The notes beneath the pieces were generated by a model. The model was not told the origin of the DNA and did no database searches. It saw only the letters and a list, made by a program, of their open reading frames with translations. Positions 1-7,144 of a stretch of DNA of 64,000 nucleotides are shown here, one piece after another. This DNA comes from BOG-908 sp965198915 (GTDB lineage Bacteria; Pseudomonadota; Alphaproteobacteria; Acetobacterales; Acetobacteraceae), in the NCBI GenBank assembly GCA_965198915.1, contig CBDAQC010000006.1, positions 558,001 to 622,000 on the forward strand, given 5' to 3'. Position 1 is the stretch's first letter, and the number at the start of each line of letters is the position of its first letter. The translations under genes and the position numbers were made by a program.

Positions 1-46
1 CGAAACCGATCGCGGTACGGAAGAGTGGCGTGAAGTCGTACGTCAT
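1..46 (-). CDS. Hsp20 family small heat-shock protein (5' end only)
   Basis: Only the first 15 codons lie in the window, reading MTYDFTPLFRTAIGF. This matches the N-terminal signature of alphaproteobacterial IbpA/HspA-type small heat-shock proteins, which are ATP-independent holdases for unfolding proteins; the alpha-crystallin domain lies outside the window. The ATG (complement of 44-46) follows a strong AGGAGG about 10 nt upstream, and that Shine-Dalgarno sequence is buried in a ROSE-like hairpin. The family call rests on a short but characteristic start plus the leader structure. Confidence 0.7.
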   Translation of the reverse strand, partial: MTYDFTPLFRTAIGF

Positions 47-55
47 GGCTATAAA

Positions 56-146
56 AACCTCCTGCATCAGCAAGGTTGATGTCTGTCGGGCCGCACCAAA
101 AGGAGCCGGCCCTGTCAGGCCCCGAAGCCCCTGTTGGGCGCCTCGG
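56..146 (-). promoter_or_regulatory. ROSE-like RNA thermometer in the Hsp20 5' leader
   Basis: The leader transcribed on the minus strand folds into three successive hairpins: 146-122 (CCGAGGC... paired with ...CTTCGG), 112-88 (GGGCCG paired with CGGCCC) and 77-56. In the last one AACCT pairs with AGGTT and TGC with GCA, enclosing the AGGAGG ribosome-binding site. A TTGCT stretch sits opposite the Shine-Dalgarno sequence, which is the hallmark of ROSE thermometers upstream of rhizobial small heat-shock genes. Translation control by melting at high temperature is inferred from family knowledge. Confidence 0.65.
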
Positions 147-200
147 ACGATGCAGAAGTTAGTTTGCAGACCCGGCCGGTTCAAGAAATGAGGCCGCATT

Positions 201-233
201 TTTTGAAAAATAAGGAGCAGGATTTCCTGCTCC
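201..233 (-). terminator. Rho-independent terminator of rpmE
   Basis: On the minus strand, 30 bp past the rpmE stop, there is a near-perfect hairpin (GGAGCAGGA with TCCTGCTCC, 214-233) followed by TTATTTTTC. The direction of the T-tract fits transcription coming from rpmE. Confidence 0.75.
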
Positions 234-263
234 CCAGCGGCGCTCTCGCGACCCCCGTTGTGC

Positions 264-494
264 TCAGGACTCTTTCTTCACGCCCAGGCCGGCGAACTTC
301 TTGTTGAACTTGGCGACCTGGCCGCCAGTGTCCATCATACGCTGAACGCCCGTCCACGCCGGGTGGCTCTTGGGATCGATATCCAGGCGTATGGTGTCGC
401 CGGCTTTGCCCATGGTGGAGCGCGTCTGATAGGTAGTCCCGTCCGTCATGATGACGGTGATCTCGTGGTAGTCGGGGTGTATCCCGGATTTCAT
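264..494 (-). CDS. rpmE: 50S ribosomal protein L31
   Basis: A 76-residue protein beginning MKSGIHPDYHEITVIMTDGT and containing SHPAWTG, the conserved L31 core. It belongs to the large subunit and contacts the central protuberance and intersubunit bridges. The zinc-binding cysteines of C+ type L31 are absent, so this is the C- (zinc-independent) form. The ATG at 492-494 is preferred over upstream codons in the same frame because the family starts here and AAGGG lies about 9 nt upstream. A strong terminator follows. Confidence 0.95.
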   Translation of the reverse strand: MKSGIHPDYHEITVIMTDGTTYQTRSTMGKAGDTIRLDIDPKSHPAWTGVQRMMDTGGQVAKFNKKFAGLGVKKES

Positions 495-654
495 GGCAAC
501 GCCCTTCGCTGGATGGCGCCCCCGATGCCGACCGGGTGCGCGAAGCGCGCGCTTATAGAGCAGAGCACCCGTGGAAGGAAGTGGCCGAACCATCCCAAGG
601 CCAAGACGCCGAACGTGAGTGCGACGAGAGCTAATGTCTCGTGGTGCTGGCCAA

Positions 655-689
655 GGGGAGGGCCAGTCCTTCCGGACTGGCCCCGCCCC
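655..689. other. Strong GC hairpin overlapping the stop of a small ORF
   Basis: An almost perfect inverted repeat (GGGGAGGGCCAGTCC, TTCC loop, GGACTGGCCCCGCCCC). It lacks an adjacent T-run on either strand, so it is not a canonical intrinsic terminator. It lies between rpmE and the minus-strand small ORF whose stop codon it touches, and could terminate or stabilise that transcript. Confidence 0.5.
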
Positions 690-769
690 TACCTCCTACG
701 CATGATAATCTTGACCCTAACAGCCCCGATTATCATAAAAAGGGACAGGAGCTTCCCATGTTGTCCCAT
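689..769 (-). CDS. Candidate 26-residue hydrophobic/basic peptide
   Basis: A very short ORF starting ATG (complement of 767-769), with a good Shine-Dalgarno (GAGGGAG, about 8 nt upstream). The peptide has a hydrophobic core (LLSLFMIIGAV) followed by a basic tail (KIIMRRR). It is bracketed by two strong hairpins, one just upstream of the ribosome-binding site and one at its stop codon. I do not recognise the family. The shape resembles leader peptides or type I toxin-like membrane peptides, but nothing in the sequence proves function. Chance occurrence is possible. Confidence 0.4.
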   Translation of the reverse strand: MGQHGKLLSLFMIIGAVRVKIIMRRR

Positions 770-786
770 GGTTAGTCTCCCTCGAG

Positions 787-816
787 CGCCGGCCAGCCTA
801 TACTGGCCGGCGTTTT
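787..816. other. Ten-base-pair GC hairpin with T-run on the plus side
   Basis: CGCCGGCCAG, six-base loop CCTATA, CTGGCCGGCG, then TTTTC on the plus strand. Read on plus it is terminator-shaped, but no plus-strand gene precedes it. Read on minus it is a 5' leader hairpin about 17 nt ahead of the small ORF start at 769. Confidence 0.5.
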
Positions 817-998
817 CGTCTCTACACGGTCTCTGCACAGCGAAAAAGCGATCACGCCCGGGCAAGCCGCGTGAGCTGGCGCCGGCGGTCCGGTTGGGCC
901 GTAGTAAGGCGGCGCTCCTCCTGGTGTAGGCCGCTTGCGGCGCCCCGACTGCCGTGCAGACTGCGCCGGCGCCACGCCGTACAGGCACAGGCATCACG

Positions 999-1835
999 AT
1001 GGAGGCCGGTTTGGACAGGCAATCGACGGTCGTAGCCACTGGCATCGCCTTCGGCGAAGCGCCGCGCTGGCACCAGGACACGCTCTGGTGGTCGGACATG
1101 CATGGCGGTGGCGTACGCAAGCTGGCCGGCAGCCAGGTGCAGCCCGTCTGCGACGTCCCGAACCGCCCCTCCGGCCTGGGCTGGCTGCCCGACGGCCGCA
1201 TGCTCGTCGTCTCGATGGCGGACAAGCGCGTGCTCCGGCAGGAAGCCGACGGCACGCTGGCCACCCACGCGGACCTCTCCCACCTCGTGCCCCGCCGCCT
1301 GAACGACATGGTCGTGGACGCCCAGGGCCGCGCCTATGTCGGCAATTTCGGCTTCGAACTCGACACCGGCGAGGAATCACGCCCCACTGTCCTCGTCCAG
1401 GTGGACCCGGACGGCCAGGCGCGCATAGCGGCGGACGACCTGCTGTTCCCCAATGGCATGGTCATCGCCGATGCCGGCCACACGATCGTGGTCGCCGAAA
1501 CCTTCGGCGGCCGGCTCACCGCCTTCGACATGGCCGGTTCGGGCGTCCTCTCCAACCGCCGCGTCTGGGCCACGCTGCCGGAAGGTGCGGTGCCTGACGG
1601 CATCTGCCTTGATAGCCAGGGTGCCATCTGGGTGGCCTCCCCCACAACTCGTGAATGCCTGCGCCTGCGGGAAGGCGGCGAAATACTCGACCGGATCCCC
1701 ACAGGCCGTGGCGCCTATGCCTGCATGCTCGGCGGCGCGGACGGACGTACCCTGTTCGTGTGTACCGCCGCATCGCATAATCCGGAGCGGCAACGGACCG
1801 AGCGCAACGGCCGTATCGAGGCTTTCCAGCTCTAG
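999..1835 (+). CDS. SMP-30/gluconolactonase/LRE family protein
   Basis: A six-bladed beta-propeller lactonase of 278 residues. The usual divalent-metal ligands are present: Glu20 in FGEAPRW, Asn102 in RLND, Asn152 in FPNGM and Asp200 in VPDGICLD. Family members hydrolyse aldonolactones such as gluconolactone to the free acid in the cytoplasm or periplasm; no signal peptide is seen. The ATG at 999 is chosen because the fold begins soon after; an in-frame start at 954 would add 15 atypical residues. The exact substrate cannot be read from sequence. Sugar-acid metabolism is plausible, since a gluconate-dehydrogenase-type operon lies at 32-36 kb. Confidence 0.9.
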   Translation: MEAGLDRQSTVVATGIAFGEAPRWHQDTLWWSDMHGGGVRKLAGSQVQPVCDVPNRPSGLGWLPDGRMLVVSMADKRVLRQEADGTLATHADLSHLVPRRLNDMVVDAQGRAYVGNFGFELDTGEESRPTVLVQVDPDGQARIAADDLLFPNGMVIADAGHTIVVAETFGGRLTAFDMAGSGVLSNRRVWATLPEGAVPDGICLDSQGAIWVASPTTRECLRLREGGEILDRIPTGRGAYACMLGGADGRTLFVCTAASHNPERQRTERNGRIEAFQL

Positions 1836-1924
1836 GCCAAACGGCCCTGACGCCGCCCAAGGCCGCGTGCGCGACACAAGCGATCCGCCACGGCGCAGCG
1901 ACACCCTGCTTTCACCGCAAGCCG

Positions 1925-2146
1925 CTACCCTACCGCCACCTTGCGTATCTCGCTGCCGTGCCGCGCCACCCCGTCCGCCGTCGGCTCGTAGCGCCCGTCC
2001 GCGCGCACCTGCGCAAACCCGTCACCCTCTAGCCGCTCCAGGCATGGACCGTCCTTCAGCCCGCCGGGCCGCCCGGCCGGCCCCGCCAGGATCAGCCGGT
2101 GCAGCGCGGAGCGGCAGCATGTCTCCAGATAGGGTTCGTTCCACAT
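1925..2146 (-). CDS. Small conserved-looking hypothetical protein
   Basis: A 73-residue soluble protein, MWNEPYLETCC... to ...RHGSEIRKVAVG. The C-terminal half (LEGDGFAQVRADGRYEPTAD) reads like the wing and last helix of a small winged-helix fold. The ATG has GAGG about 9 nt upstream. It is divergent from pyrD, with about 75 bp between the two starts. Codon third positions are G/C-rich, as in true genes here. Function is unknown; a DNA-binding role is only suggested by the winged-helix-like pattern. Confidence 0.55.
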   Translation of the reverse strand: MWNEPYLETCCRSALHRLILAGPAGRPGGLKDGPCLERLEGDGFAQVRADGRYEPTADGVARHGSEIRKVAVG

Positions 2147-2222
2147 CGCCTAAACCTCGGACGCCCGTCCGGTGTGCGCAAGGGTTGAAGCTTGCGCCGT
2201 GGTCCGGCAGGAACGCCGCGTG

Positions 2223-3272
2223 ATGGACCTCAGCACGCTCGCCTCGGCGCTCACGCCCCTGCTGCGCACGATGGAAGCCGAGCGGGCGCATGTCCTGGCC
2301 CTGCGCGCCTTGTCGGCCGGCCTGGCCGGCGCACAGGCCGCCTTGGACGACCCGTCGTTGGAAATCCGCACGATGGGCCTGGTCTTCGCCAACCCGATCG
2401 GCCTGGCCGCCGGCTTCGACAAGAACGCGGTGGCCGTCGCGCCGCTGTTGCGGCTGGGGTTCGGCTGCGTGGAAGCCGGCACCGTCACGCCGCTGAAGCA
2501 GGACGGCAACCCCAAACCGCGGCTGTTCCGCCTGCCGCAGCACCGCGCGGTGATCAACCGCCTGGGCTTCAACAACGAGGGGCTGGACGCCTATCTGGCC
2601 CGCCTGCGCGCGCTCGGCCCGCGCACCGGCCGCCTAGGCGCCAATGTCGGCATCAACAAGAACAACGCCGTGCCCGAGCGCGACTACCCGGCCCTGATCG
2701 CCGCGGTTTCGCCCTACGTGGACTACGTGACCATCAACGTATCCTCCCCCAACACGCCCGGCCTGCGGGATCTGCAGGGTGAAGAAAGATTGCGCGCCAT
2801 CCTGCAGGCCATCACCGCCGGCGTGCCCGTGCGCCCGCCCGTGCTGGTGAAGGTGGCGCCCGACCTCAGCGAGGACGGCCTGGCCGCGGTGGTGGACACC
2901 GCCATCGCCTGCGGCGCCGCCGGGCTGATCTTGACCAACACCACGATCAGCCGCCCCGCCGATTTCACCGGCGCCAACGTGCACCAGGTGGGCGGCCTGT
3001 CCGGCGCGCCGCTCTTCGCCCGCTCCACCGCCATGCTGCGCCTGGCCGCCAGGCAATCCGCCGGCCGGCTCACGCTGATCGGCTGCGGCGGCGTGCGCAC
3101 CGGCGCGGACGCGCTGGAAAAACTGATGGCCGGCGCCAGCCTGGTGCAGCTCTACACCGAGTTCGCCTATGCCGGCCCCGCTCTGGTCGCGCGCCTGAAG
3201 GCGGAGCTGCTGGCCGCCCTGCGCCAACGCGGCTTCGCTTGCGTGCAGGACGCGATAGGCGCCGGCCTTTGA
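2223..3272 (+). CDS. pyrD: Dihydroorotate dehydrogenase (quinone), class 2
   Basis: Catalyses the fourth step of pyrimidine synthesis, oxidising dihydroorotate to orotate with FMN and passing electrons to ubiquinone at the inner membrane. The 349-residue protein has the class 2 N-terminal helical extension, GFDKNA, NRLGFNN, the catalytic-serine segment NVSSPNTPGLRDLQ, VKVAPDLS, TNTT and the FMN-phosphate loop GCGGV. ATG 2223 is preferred over an in-frame ATG at 2172 because the quinone-domain helix starts here and AGGAA lies upstream. The stop overlaps the next gene by 4 nt (TTGA), implying translational coupling. pyrF lies elsewhere, at 37.4 kb. Confidence 0.96.
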   Translation: MDLSTLASALTPLLRTMEAERAHVLALRALSAGLAGAQAALDDPSLEIRTMGLVFANPIGLAAGFDKNAVAVAPLLRLGFGCVEAGTVTPLKQDGNPKPRLFRLPQHRAVINRLGFNNEGLDAYLARLRALGPRTGRLGANVGINKNNAVPERDYPALIAAVSPYVDYVTINVSSPNTPGLRDLQGEERLRAILQAITAGVPVRPPVLVKVAPDLSEDGLAAVVDTAIACGAAGLILTNTTISRPADFTGANVHQVGGLSGAPLFARSTAMLRLAARQSAGRLTLIGCGGVRTGADALEKLMAGASLVQLYTEFAYAGPALVARLKAELLAALRQRGFACVQDAIGAGL

Positions 3273-4120
3273 TACGCCGCGTCGCCGGCCTGCACGAAAT
3301 CGCCGCCGCCTATGACGCCTTCATCGTCGATCTGTGGGGCGTGGTGCATGACGGCGTGCGCCCCTATCCCGCGGCCCTCGACGCCCTGGCCCAGCTTGCC
3401 CCGCGCCCCGTCCTGCTACTCAGCAACGCGCCGCGCCGCGCCGCCTCCGCCCAAAACATGCTCCGCCGAATGGGCGTGGCGGACAGCCTCTACACATCCA
3501 TCCTGACCAGCGGCGAGGCCACCTGGCTGGCGCTGCGGGACCGCACGGACCCCTGGTTCGCCCGCCTCGGCACCCGCGTCTACCATCTGGGTCCGCAGCG
3601 TGACCGCAACGTGCTCGAAGGCCTGGACCTCACCGTCGTGGCCCGCCCGGACCAGGCGGACTTCGTCGTCAACACCGGCCCCGACGACGACATGCACGAC
3701 CCCGGCACGCTGGAGACCTTCCTGCCCGAGCTGCATTCCTGCCTGGCCGCACGCCTGCCGATGATTTGCGCCAACCCGGACCTGGTGGTGATGCGGGACG
3801 GCGTGCGCATCCTGTGCGCCGGCTCGCTGGCCCGCCACTACGCGGCAATGGGCGGGGACGTCACCAGCCTCGGCAAGCCCGATCCCGCAATCTACGCCAT
3901 GGCCCTGGCGGAATTGCGCGCGCCGCCCGCCCGCGTGCTGGCCATAGGCGATTCGCTGCATACGGACATCGGCGGCGCGCAGGGTGCGGGCATCGACAGC
4001 CTGTGGGTGCTGGGCGGCATACATGCGGCGGCTTTGGGCGGGGATGACGCGGCCGCGTCGGCTGAGGCGGCGCAGGCGGGCGTGGCGCCCGGTGCGATGA
4101 TTGATTTATTGCAGTGGTAA
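3269..4120 (+). CDS. HAD-IIA family hydrolase (TIGR01459-like)
   Basis: A 283-residue HAD phosphatase of the NagD/class IIA type. Motif I is DLWGVVHDG, motif II is LLLSNAPR, the motif III lysine is in LGKPDPAIY, and motif IV is IGDSLHTDIGGA. The large C1/C2 cap lies between motifs II and III. It probably dephosphorylates a small phosphometabolite. The best start is TTG 3269, inside the pyrD stop (TTGA), because the conserved region begins immediately after; a start at 3239 would run 30 nt into pyrD. The stop is directly followed by a repeat arm at 4121. Substrate unknown. Confidence 0.88.
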   Translation: MIRRVAGLHEIAAAYDAFIVDLWGVVHDGVRPYPAALDALAQLAPRPVLLLSNAPRRAASAQNMLRRMGVADSLYTSILTSGEATWLALRDRTDPWFARLGTRVYHLGPQRDRNVLEGLDLTVVARPDQADFVVNTGPDDDMHDPGTLETFLPELHSCLAARLPMICANPDLVVMRDGVRILCAGSLARHYAAMGGDVTSLGKPDPAIYAMALAELRAPPARVLAIGDSLHTDIGGAQGAGIDSLWVLGGIHAAALGGDDAAASAEAAQAGVAPGAMIDLLQW

Positions 4121-4276
4121 GGAAGCAAGCGGTTCTTTTTTGAAAAAAAGAACCAAAAAACTTTTACTCCCCCGCATGTGCACCAGCCGGATGCTTCTAA
4201 AGCAGCCGGCATCTAACAGCGTCGCAGTAGCAAAAGTTTTTTGCTTCTTTTTTTCAAAAAAGAAGGCCTTTCTTCC
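4121..4276. repeat. AT-rich paired hairpin repeat unit
   Basis: Left arm 4121-4165 (GGTTCTTTTTT paired with AAAAAGAACC, then AAAAAACTTTT) and inverted right arm 4231-4276 (CAAAAGTTTTTTGCTTC... to ...GAAGGCC), separated by a GC-rich centre containing GCAGCCGGC. The left arm starts at the base after the HAD stop codon. The unit belongs to the window-wide family of about 28 arms. Confidence 0.9.
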
Positions 4277-4296
4277 TCTCTTTCTTGGAGCGCCAA

Positions 4297-5493
4297 GTGC
4301 CCGAACAAACGCTGGACGAGCCGGTAGCCGAAGGCCGCATACAAGGCACCTACGACCCCGCCTTCGCCGCGGTCGCCGACGCGTTCCGCGCCAATTTCGC
4401 GCAGCGCCGCGAGGTGGGCGCCAGCGTCTGCGTCACCCATCACGGCCGCGTGGTGACCGACCTGTGGGGCGGGCTCGCGGACCCCAAAACCGGGCGTGCG
4501 TGGGAACGGGACACGGTCAGCATCGTGTTCTCCTGCACCAAGGGCGCCACCGCGTTGTGCGCGCACATGCTGGCCGAGGACAGCCGGCTGAACTTGTACG
4601 AGGACGTGGCCCGAACGTGGCCGGAGTTCGCCCAGGGCGGCAAGGCCGGCACCACCACGGCGATGATGCTGGGCCATGCCAGCCCGGTGCCGCATCTGCG
4701 CGATCCGGTGCGCGCCGGCGGCTTCACCGACTGGGACTACATGGTGGCGCGCACCGCCGCCGAGCCCGCCTGGTGGGAACCGGGCACCCGCCAGGGCTAT
4801 CACGGCGTCACCTTCGCCTGGACGGTGGGCAACATGGTGCGCGTGGCTGCCGGCCAGCCGTTGTCCGCCTACTTCAAGGAACGCGTAGCCGGTCCGCTCG
4901 GGCTGGACTTCCACATCGGTTTGCCGGAGGCCGACGAGCATCGCGTGGCGCCGATGATCGGCAGCGACCCCGCCGAGGCCGACCTGAACTCGCGCTTTCT
5001 GCAGGCGGTGATGGGCAAGCCCGGCAGCCTGCCGCAACTCTTCCTCGGCAACAACGGCGGTGCGGACTTCAACTCCCGCGAGATGCACGCGGCCGAACTG
5101 GGCAGCGCCAACGGAATCAGCAACGCGCGCGGCCTGGCCGGGATGTACACGCCGCTGGCTAATGGCGGCGGCAAGTTGCTGCAACCGGAAACGATCGCCC
5201 GCATGAGCACCTGCGTGTCCGCCACCCACATGGACGCCACGTTGCTGCAGCCGATGCGCTTCGGCCTGGGATTCATGCTGCGCATCGACAACCGCCAGGC
5301 CGGCGGCCACAATCTGCTGATCGGCGACCGCGCGTTCGGCCATGTCGGCATGGGCGGCAGCGTAGGGTTTGCCGATCCGGCTTGCGGGTTGTCGTTCGGC
5401 TACACGATGAACCGTATGGGTGCCGGCATATTGTTGAGCGATCGCGGGCAGGGATTGGTGGATGCGACTTATGCGGCGATAACAAGCAAGTAA
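4297..5493 (+). CDS. Serine hydrolase, beta-lactamase/EstB family
   Basis: A 398-residue class C beta-lactamase-fold enzyme. The nucleophile motif SxxK is SCTKG, with a tyrosine in QGYHGVT as the likely general base (YxN-like) and a glycine-rich HVGMGGSVGFADP near the third active-site motif. Family members are esterases or amidases on small esters, not necessarily antibiotic-hydrolysing. The GTG at 4297 is chosen because GGAG sits 6 nt upstream; TTG 4285 is an alternative. No signal peptide is seen, so it is probably cytoplasmic. It lies between a paired repeat and a GGGG-rich hairpin cluster and is apparently monocistronic. Confidence 0.88.
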   Translation: MPEQTLDEPVAEGRIQGTYDPAFAAVADAFRANFAQRREVGASVCVTHHGRVVTDLWGGLADPKTGRAWERDTVSIVFSCTKGATALCAHMLAEDSRLNLYEDVARTWPEFAQGGKAGTTTAMMLGHASPVPHLRDPVRAGGFTDWDYMVARTAAEPAWWEPGTRQGYHGVTFAWTVGNMVRVAAGQPLSAYFKERVAGPLGLDFHIGLPEADEHRVAPMIGSDPAEADLNSRFLQAVMGKPGSLPQLFLGNNGGADFNSREMHAAELGSANGISNARGLAGMYTPLANGGGKLLQPETIARMSTCVSATHMDATLLQPMRFGLGFMLRIDNRQAGGHNLLIGDRAFGHVGMGGSVGFADPACGLSFGYTMNRMGAGILLSDRGQGLVDATYAAITSK

Positions 5494-5508
5494 GACAAAA
5501 GTAAGAGT

Positions 5509-5552
5509 GGGGCTCTGCCCCAAACCCCGCTGGGGCCTTGGCCCCAGACCCC
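5509..5552. repeat. GGGG/CCCC tandem hairpins
   Basis: Two short perfect stems, GGGGC-TCT-GCCCC and TGGGGCC-TT-GGCCCCA, joined by AAACCCCGC, lie 16 nt after the hydrolase stop. This GC-only repeat differs from the AT-rich arms and resembles small palindromes common downstream of alphaproteobacterial genes. Possible transcript 3'-end function. Confidence 0.55.
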
Positions 5553-5591
5553 ATTCATGAGGGCTGCTACAACAAGGTCAGGACGCGCGTG

Positions 5592-6164
5592 ATGTCCGAC
5601 GCCAACGTTACCGACAGGCAAGCGAAATGGTTTGCTTCCGTGCGCGACGGCCTGGAACGCGAGACCGGCAAGACGCTGGCCGAATGGGCTGCGATAGCGC
5701 GCACCTGTCCGGAGACAGGCCATCGCGCGCGGTTGAAGTGGCTGAAGGATCAGCACGGCTTGTTGCAGAACCGGGCGAGCCTGGTGCTGGACGAGGCGTT
5801 CGGCGGCGGCGGAGGCTGGGGTGACGCGCAGGCGCTCACGGACGCTCTGTGGTCGGATCCCGCCTCACGCGCGATATTGCACGCGGTCGAGGCGGCGGTG
5901 GCCGAACTCCCGGACACGGTGCGGACCGTGCGCAAGGGCTACACGGCATGGTCCCGAAAAGTGCAGTTCGCCGCACTGCGCCCCACGCGCGGTGGCGGCG
6001 CGATGCTTGGGGTCGCGGTAGCACCGGCAACGCCCGGCCGCCTGGTCCAGCCTAAGCGCGAAAGCTGGTCCGAGCGCCTGCACGGCCGCGTCGTCATAGC
6101 CGGCCCCGCCGAAATCGACAACGAAGTAAGAGACTGGCTTCACCAAGCCTGGAACGTCTCGTGA
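5592..6164 (+). CDS. DUF4287/DUF5655 domain-containing protein
   Basis: A 190-residue protein. Residues about 8-75 match DUF4287 (the ETGKTLAEW and GHRARLKWLKDQHGL pattern); the C-terminal half has the DUF5655-like segment TVRTVRKGYTAWSRKVQFAAL. Such proteins are widespread, cytoplasmic and uncharacterised; DUF5655 resembles the DUF1801/YdhG fold used in small-molecule or iron-related proteins. The ATG at 5592 has AGGA about 9 nt upstream. It is convergent with tyrA, with one repeat arm between. Function unknown. Confidence 0.85.
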   Translation: MSDANVTDRQAKWFASVRDGLERETGKTLAEWAAIARTCPETGHRARLKWLKDQHGLLQNRASLVLDEAFGGGGGWGDAQALTDALWSDPASRAILHAVEAAVAELPDTVRTVRKGYTAWSRKVQFAALRPTRGGGAMLGVAVAPATPGRLVQPKRESWSERLHGRVVIAGPAEIDNEVRDWLHQAWNVS

Positions 6165-6213
6165 CCCAGCCAGCTGCCGAAATGGACGAAAAACGTCAAA
6201 CCAGCGAACAGGA

Positions 6214-6260
6214 CAAAAGTCTTTTGCTTCTTTTCTTCAGAAAAGAAGGCCTTCCTTCCT
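6214..6260. repeat. Single AT-rich repeat arm
   Basis: CAAAAGTCTTTTGCTTC..., centre TTCTTCAG, then AAAAGAAGGCC and CTTCCTTCC. It lies between convergent genes, with its outer end about 6 nt from the tyrA stop codon. Confidence 0.85.
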
Positions 6261-6265
6261 GTGCC

Positions 6266-7144
6266 TTAAGCCTGCTTCAGCTCGATCAAGGACCGCCGAA
6301 TCTTCCGCCCCCGCCCGATCCGGTCCTCGATATACCCCGCATCCCCCCAACGAACCGCGCGCGCCATCGCCTGCGCATCCTCGGTGAACCGCGCCAGCAT
6401 CTCCAGCAGCGCCTCGCGGTTGTTGAGAAACACGTCGCGCCACATGTCCGGATCGCTCGCGGCAATGCGGGTGAAATCGCGAAACCCTGTCGCCGCGAAC
6501 TGCAACACTTGCTGGCGCGTCTCGTCCGCCAGGTCGTCCGCGGTGCCGCAGATGGTGAACGCGATCAGATGCGGCAGGTGGCTGACGATGGCCAGCACGC
6601 GGTCGTGGTGGGACGGCTCCATGATGCTGACCATGCTCCCCATCGCCCGCCAGAACGCCTCGATGCGCGCCACGCTCGCCGCGTCCGTGCCCGGCGGCGG
6701 CGTCAGCAGGCACCAGCGGCCCTCGAACAGGCTGGCAAATCCCGCATCCGGCCCGGAATGTTCGGTGCCGGCCAGCGGGTGGGCGGGCACGAAATGCACG
6801 CCGGCCGGCAACAGCGGCCCCACGTCGCGTATCACGGACTGCTTGGTGCTGCCCACGTCGGACAGGATTGCGCCGGCCGCCAGATGCGGCGCGATGGCGG
6901 TCGCCAGGTCCGCATAGGCGCCCACCGGCGTGCACAGGATCACGCAGTCCGCACCCACCACGGCGCGCGCCGGATACAACTCCACCCGGTCCGCCAGGCC
7001 CAGTTCGGCAACCCGGTCGCACTGCGCCTGCGTGTGCGCGGTCGCCACGATCTCGTCCGCCAGCCCATGCGCGCGGGCGGCGCGGGCGATCGAGCCACCG
7101 ATCAGCCCGCAGCCGATCAGCGCCAGGCGCCGGAACGGCGTCAT
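6266..7144 (-). CDS. tyrA: Prephenate/arogenate dehydrogenase family protein
   Basis: An NAD(P)-dependent dehydrogenase of tyrosine biosynthesis that oxidatively decarboxylates prephenate to 4-hydroxyphenylpyruvate, or arogenate to tyrosine. The 292-residue chain starts with the Rossmann motif IGCGLIGGS, then ILCTPVGAY, SDVGSTK, the catalytic-His segment HPLAGTEHSG, and the helical dimerisation domain with VSHLPHL and RDFTRIAASDPDMW. No chorismate mutase or ACT domain is fused. The start ATG overlaps the hisC stop (ATGA), so the two genes are co-translated. A HisC-type aminotransferase beside it fits aromatic transamination. Confidence 0.93.
   Translation of the reverse strand: MTPFRRLALIGCGLIGGSIARAARAHGLADEIVATAHTQAQCDRVAELGLADRVELYPARAVVGADCVILCTPVGAYADLATAIAPHLAAGAILSDVGSTKQSVIRDVGPLLPAGVHFVPAHPLAGTEHSGPDAGFASLFEGRWCLLTPPPGTDAASVARIEAFWRAMGSMVSIMEPSHHDRVLAIVSHLPHLIAFTICGTADDLADETRQQVLQFAATGFRDFTRIAASDPDMWRDVFLNNREALLEMLARFTEDAQAMARAVRWGDAGYIEDRIGRGRKIRRSLIELKQA

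Noticed and set aside
4213..5523. Minus-strand 436-codon frame across the serine hydrolase
   Set aside because: Antisense shadow; its N terminus is repeat sequence read as MKKR-like codons.
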